Below, piece after piece: positions 60,681 to 64,000 of a DNA stretch of 64,000 nucleotides. Under the pieces are notes generated by a model, which was given only the letters and a program-made list of their open reading frames with translations, did not search any database and had not been told where the DNA came from. Each line of letters starts with the position of its first letter. Position 1 is the first letter of the stretch. This stretch comes from Mucilaginibacter lacusdianchii (GTDB lineage Bacteria > Bacteroidota > Bacteroidia > Sphingobacteriales > Sphingobacteriaceae). Where the stretch lies: contig NZ_WSRW01000003.1 of assembly GCF_009770985.1 (NCBI RefSeq), positions 543,275 through 607,274 on the forward strand. The letters run 5' to 3'. Position numbers and translations under genes: made by a program.

Positions 60681-60899
60681 TCAGCCAGATATAGCTACAT
60701 GATACATAAATTCGTCTTTAAGGCTCGAGCCAAAAATAGTTTCATCATCAGTATTTTTAGCAGCATAGCAATTTTTAGTTTCTGCTTCTGCGTAAGAGTG
60801 GGTAGTTAAACTGCCGGAATAAATATGTTCGATATTTAGCAAAGCTTTTTGACTTACCGTTGTATCGTGGGTTTTGATGGTTATTACTAGCGTTTTCAT
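60681..60899 (-). CDS. Small hypothetical protein
   Basis: The 72-residue frame (KTLVITIKTHDTTVSQKALLN...) has no recognised motif and no membrane helix; it begins with a beta-like strand and is otherwise polar. It fits between the AraC and SDR genes on the same strand, starts at ATG 60899 and does not overlap anything. It may be real, but codon evidence alone is weak. Confidence 0.45.
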   Translation of the reverse strand: MKTLVITIKTHDTTVSQKALLNIEHIYSGSLTTHSYAEAETKNCYAAKNTDDETIFGSSLKDEFMYHVAISG

Positions 60900-60952
60900 G
60901 GTTTGTAGGATTACATGTTTTTATTTAACGAGCGTATTGTATACCTTTTATT

Positions 60953-60985
60953 ATACTGGTATGGTTAAATATACCATACCAGTAT
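60953..60985. repeat. Perfect 13-bp inverted repeat
   Basis: ATACTGGTATGGT and its exact complement are separated by TAAATAT, followed on the plus strand by TTTTTT. It lies between the SDR stop and the start of the 72-residue gene. It may be a terminator on the plus strand (no gene is aimed that way) or an operator of the AraC regulator. Confidence 0.6.
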
Positions 60986-61003
60986 TTTTTGATGATCGAC
61001 ATA

Positions 61004-61852
61004 TTAAACTTGCTCATAACCTGTTGATGTGATCAACGGTTTCCATTTTTCGAGGTCGTTTTTTATGATGTCTATTTTTTGATAAGCCAAGTCATAAGCA
61101 TCTTGGCCTAAAAAAAGATGTACCGGAGGTTCTGGGTCTGACGCAACATCAATCATTACTTGAGCAGCTTTGTCAGGGTCACCAGGCTGGTTACCGTTGA
61201 TGTTGTCTTCATGTGCACTTTGCACTTCACGGACGTTGCTGTACTCTTCAATTGGATTTTGAGGAACACTTAGCGAACCGGAGGTTAAAAAATTGGTACG
61301 GAAATATCCTGGATAAACTACTGTAGCCTTAATACCGAACAACGCAGCTTCGGCAGCCAGCGATTCGGTAAAGCCGTGCACTGCAAATTTAGTAGCACAG
61401 TAGATACCAAACCCCGGGAAATTGCCGGTAAAGCCACCGATCGACGATATGTTAAAGATATGGCCCGACCGCTGCTTTCTTAAATGTGGCATTACCTGGC
61501 GGATAATATTTAAGCTGCCAAATACATTAATGTTAAAATTAGCACGTGCTTCTTCATCGCTTAATTCTTCTAATCCGCCTACTTGGCCGTAGCCGGCATT
61601 ATTCACTACCACATCAATTTTTCCGAAACGGGCGATAATTTGATCTAAGGCGTCGACAATACTTTGTTCCGATTTAAGGTTAACTGCCAGCGGCAAAAAT
61701 GCATCAGTGGTTTGGCCAACTGCGGCCTGTAAATCATCAATGCTACGAGAGGTGGCTGCCACTTGGTAGCCTTGGTTTAATAATTGGTTTACCAGTGCCA
61801 GCCCTAAACCTTTAGAGGCTCCTGTTACTAACCATACTTTGTTGTTGTTCAT
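61004..61852 (-). CDS. Short-chain dehydrogenase/reductase
   Basis: This 282-residue SDR has the cofactor motif WLVTGASKGLGLAL, NNAGYG in the middle and the active site S...YCATKFAVHG (Y-x3-K). It reduces or oxidises an alcohol or ketone with NAD(P)H. The start is ATG 61852; an upstream extension of 20 residues is not SDR-like. It diverges from glgE over 277 bp. The substrate is unknown, though the nearby AraC regulator suggests inducible control. Confidence 0.92.
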   Translation of the reverse strand: MNNNKVWLVTGASKGLGLALVNQLLNQGYQVAATSRSIDDLQAAVGQTTDAFLPLAVNLKSEQSIVDALDQIIARFGKIDVVVNNAGYGQVGGLEELSDEEARANFNINVFGSLNIIRQVMPHLRKQRSGHIFNISSIGGFTGNFPGFGIYCATKFAVHGFTESLAAEAALFGIKATVVYPGYFRTNFLTSGSLSVPQNPIEEYSNVREVQSAHEDNINGNQPGDPDKAAQVMIDVASDPEPPVHLFLGQDAYDLAYQKIDIIKNDLEKWKPLITSTGYEQV

Positions 61853-62129
61853 AATGTTTCTTTGTGTTTGTTGATACAAAAGTAGTTTGGCGGGCAGGGG
61901 GAGCGTTTGCATGATTCAAGCCGATACTTGCAAATTTCAAACAATTGAAAAAATCGTTGAATTAAAGTGCTAATAAGTGAGCGATAAGGATACGTTAGGT
62001 TTACAAATAGATACTATTTGCATTTACCTTAAACTTTTAACACCACCTGTTGGTTTCTCTTCTGAAAATGAGCTAACGTTCATTTTTTTAAATAATAGTT
62101 AACGCCTTACAACTTATAAATCGATATTA

Positions 62130-64000
62130 ATGATTCAACCAGGTGGCAACAGACGGGTTATTATCACCAATGTTTCTCCAAGCGTAGAAGGAGGCTTATT
62201 TCCGGCTAAAGCGGTAGTAAACGAAACAATAACCTTATCGGCAGATGTTTTTGGCGACGGCCATGATGAAATTGCAGCCAGTGCTTTTATCAAGCACAAA
62301 AGCGATACACAATGGACAGAGCTGCCCATGCAGTTTATGGTGAACGATCATTGGCAAATTACTTTTCGGGCAGAAAAGCTGGGCTTTTATGAATTTCGGA
62401 TAGAAGGCTGGGAAGACCATTATACCAACTGGAAAAAAGGTCTCAAAAAGAAATACGCCGCCGGACAGGATATTGCTGTAGAATTGCAGATAGGTGCTAA
62501 CCTGCTCAAAGAAGCAGCGGCAGCCATGCCTGCGCAAAGCAAGCAAATATTGCAATGGGCCAATCAATTAGCTCAGACAACCAATCCCGAAGAAAATGTT
62601 ACGCTGGCATTGAGCGATGACATTGCCAAGGTAATGTATCAATACCGTAATCCGGAACTGGTAACCGTATATCCAACTACATTTACCATTGAGGTGGAGC
62701 GGACAAAAGCGGCCTACAGTACATGGTACGAATTATTTCCCCGTTCTACCGCATCAGAACCAGGCAAGCACGGCACATTTAAGGATGTGGCTAAACTGTT
62801 GCCGCGGGTAGCAAAAATGGGGTTTGATACGCTGTATTTCCCACCTATACATCCTATAGGCGAAAAGAACCGCAAAGGGCGCAACAACTCTCTAACTGCC
62901 GGACCAGAAGATCCCGGATCGCCTTGGGCTATCGGTAACCGCTTGGGGGGGCATAAGGCCATTCACCCTGAGTTGGGAACTTTGGAAGATTTTAAGGCCT
63001 TGATTGTTGAGGCCGAGCAGCACGGTATTGAAATTGCCATGGACATTGCTTACCAATGTGCACCAGACCATCCCTACGTCAAATCAAACCCGCAATGGTT
63101 CATTTGGCGACCGGACGGTACGGTACAATACGCTGAAAATCCACCGAAAAAATATGAAGACATTTTGCCATTTAACTTCGAGACAGATGATTGGGAAAAT
63201 TTATGGAAGGAGTTAAAAAGTGTAATTGACTATTGGGTAGATGCCGGTATCCGTGTGTTTCGTATTGATAACCCACATACCAAAGCTTTCCGATTTTGGC
63301 AATGGATGATAGGAGAGGTGCGTGTAAAAACACCGGAAGTAATCTTTTTAGCTGAGGCATTTACCCGTCCGCGGGTGATGGAACGTTTGGGTAAAGCGGG
63401 TTTCAATCAATCATATACTTATTTTACCTGGCGCAATACCAAGCAGGAGTTGGAAGAGTACATGACCGAACTGACCAAAACCGAAATGCGCTATTTTTAT
63501 CGCCCCAACTTTTGGCCCAATACGCCGGATATATTGCCACCGGCACTAATTAAAGGCGGCGAAAATGCGCACATCACCCGCTTAATACTGGCAGCCACAC
63601 TATCATCCAGTTACGGTTTGTATGGTCCGGTTTATGAGTTCGGAATCAATGCCCCTCATGGTGCAAAAGAAGAATATGTTGACAATGAAAAATATGAAAT
63701 AAAGCACTGGGACTGGAGCGCTTATACGCGTATAGGTGAGGTCATTACCCGTGTGAATCGTATACGTAAGCAAAACCCCGCCCTGCATTCTACCTGGAAT
63801 GTAGAGTTTGCTGAAACTACCAATGATCAAATTATCAGTTATGTTAAAACTGACGAAGATACCGGCAACAGCCTAATTGTTGTAGTTAACCTGGATGTGT
63901 TTAATACACAGTCAGCACAGGTAAAAATACCAATGCCGAAGCTGGGATTAGATTACGCCGACACTTATGTGGTGCGCGATCTTTTAAGCGGCAGCAAATA
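62130..64000 (+). CDS. glgE: Alpha-1,4-glucan:maltose-1-phosphate maltosyltransferase GlgE (3' end cut)
   Basis: An open frame from ATG 62130 runs off the right edge, giving 623 codons. It contains an N-terminal DUF3416 beta domain (about 1-110), YSTWYELFPRSTASEPGKHG, FPPIHPIGEKNRKGRNN and the GH13 catalytic residues D380 in FRIDNPHTK and E409 in FLAEAFTRP, spaced 29 residues apart as in known GlgE. It transfers maltosyl units from maltose-1-phosphate onto glucans. Partner genes (treS, pep2, glgB) would lie to the right and are not seen. Confidence 0.95.
   Translation, partial: MIQPGGNRRVIITNVSPSVEGGLFPAKAVVNETITLSADVFGDGHDEIAASAFIKHKSDTQWTELPMQFMVNDHWQITFRAEKLGFYEFRIEGWEDHYTNWKKGLKKKYAAGQDIAVELQIGANLLKEAAAAMPAQSKQILQWANQLAQTTNPEENVTLALSDDIAKVMYQYRNPELVTVYPTTFTIEVERTKAAYSTWYELFPRSTASEPGKHGTFKDVAKLLPRVAKMGFDTLYFPPIHPIGEKNRKGRNNSLTAGPEDPGSPWAIGNRLGGHKAIHPELGTLEDFKALIVEAEQHGIEIAMDIAYQCAPDHPYVKSNPQWFIWRPDGTVQYAENPPKKYEDILPFNFETDDWENLWKELKSVIDYWVDAGIRVFRIDNPHTKAFRFWQWMIGEVRVKTPEVIFLAEAFTRPRVMERLGKAGFNQSYTYFTWRNTKQELEEYMTELTKTEMRYFYRPNFWPNTPDILPPALIKGGENAHITRLILAATLSSSYGLYGPVYEFGINAPHGAKEEYVDNEKYEIKHWDWSAYTRIGEVITRVNRIRKQNPALHSTWNVEFAETTNDQIISYVKTDEDTGNSLIVVVNLDVFNTQSAQVKIPMPKLGLDYADTYVVRDLLSGSK

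Noticed and set aside
62135-63830. Minus-strand open frames inside glgE
   Set aside because: The plus strand carries an uninterrupted GlgE frame with correct catalytic spacing; the minus-strand frames have no motifs.
1-64000. Possible CRISPR array, IS element, prophage or tRNA genes
   Set aside because: No regular direct-repeat/spacer pattern, transposase, integrase, phage structural gene or cloverleaf was seen while reading both strands. A dedicated tRNA search would be needed to exclude a tRNA fully.

Overview
The window looks like chromosome of a Bacteroidota bacterium, most likely a Sphingobacteriaceae member close to Mucilaginibacter or Pedobacter (inference from gene content; no database search was possible). 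The signs are a PorP/SprF protein next to a giant PKD-repeat protein with a type IX secretion (T9SS) type B C-terminal domain, an N-acylornithine carbamoyltransferase arginine operon, promoters of the TTTG-N20-TAnnTTTG kind, start codons with almost no Shine-Dalgarno signal, and many gene ends marked by strong bidirectional hairpins. No phage, IS element, CRISPR array or tRNA was seen.

Layout. 1-5.5 kb: porP (cut by the left edge) and the giant cell-surface protein. 5.7-15.4 kb: SpmA/SpmB fusion, OsmC-MetZ pair, OmpA porin, SRPBCC protein, acetate transporter, phosphoglycerate mutase, S9 peptidase. 15.5-15.9 kb: an AT-rich orphan membrane gene with two long perfect inverted repeats. 15.9-29.5 kb: amino-acid block. 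An Ask_Ect-like aspartate kinase, proC and argB are separated from argF'-argD-argC-argG-GNAT (plus paiB) by a BlaI/BlaR1 pair, a type II NADH dehydrogenase and two small membrane-protein genes. The arg operon has a possible Arg-rich leader ORF. 29.7-35.9 kb: LigT-like protein, dicarboxylate symporter, MBL hydrolase, and a small CxxC protein followed by a probable metal TonB receptor. 35.9-39.7 kb: an envelope-stress cluster with three YsnF/AvaK (DUF2382) paralogues and an OmpA protein. 39.8-49.5 kb: DUF2236 oxygenase, NlpC/P60, two DUF3857 proteins, exonuclease, a dispersed palindromic repeat, QueG, small proteins, polysaccharide deacetylase. 49.6-57.3 kb: CinA-C, RuvB, TyrS, an Xre/RES toxin-antitoxin pair, PH-SHOCT protein, NtrC-type regulator, RNase P RNA. 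57.3-64 kb: PAS histidine kinase with a receiver-CRP fusion partner, AraC regulator, SDR, and GlgE (cut by the right edge).

How the genes work together. The arg genes form one minus-strand operon from N-acylglutamate synthesis through argininosuccinate, with argB and proC as a second unit. The regulatory signals are the most unusual part: a three-site, 20-bp-period operator array in front of blaI; a promoter with nested inverted repeats at the start of the Xre/RES operon; a CRP-like palindrome placed to serve the kinase/receiver-CRP operon; and a 22-bp palindrome ahead of the TonB receptor. None of the systems is clearly new in kind. The best candidates for something undescribed are the Arg-rich leader, the BlaR1 with a duplicated C-terminal domain, the YsnF/OmpA cluster and the palindrome-bearing orphan gene.
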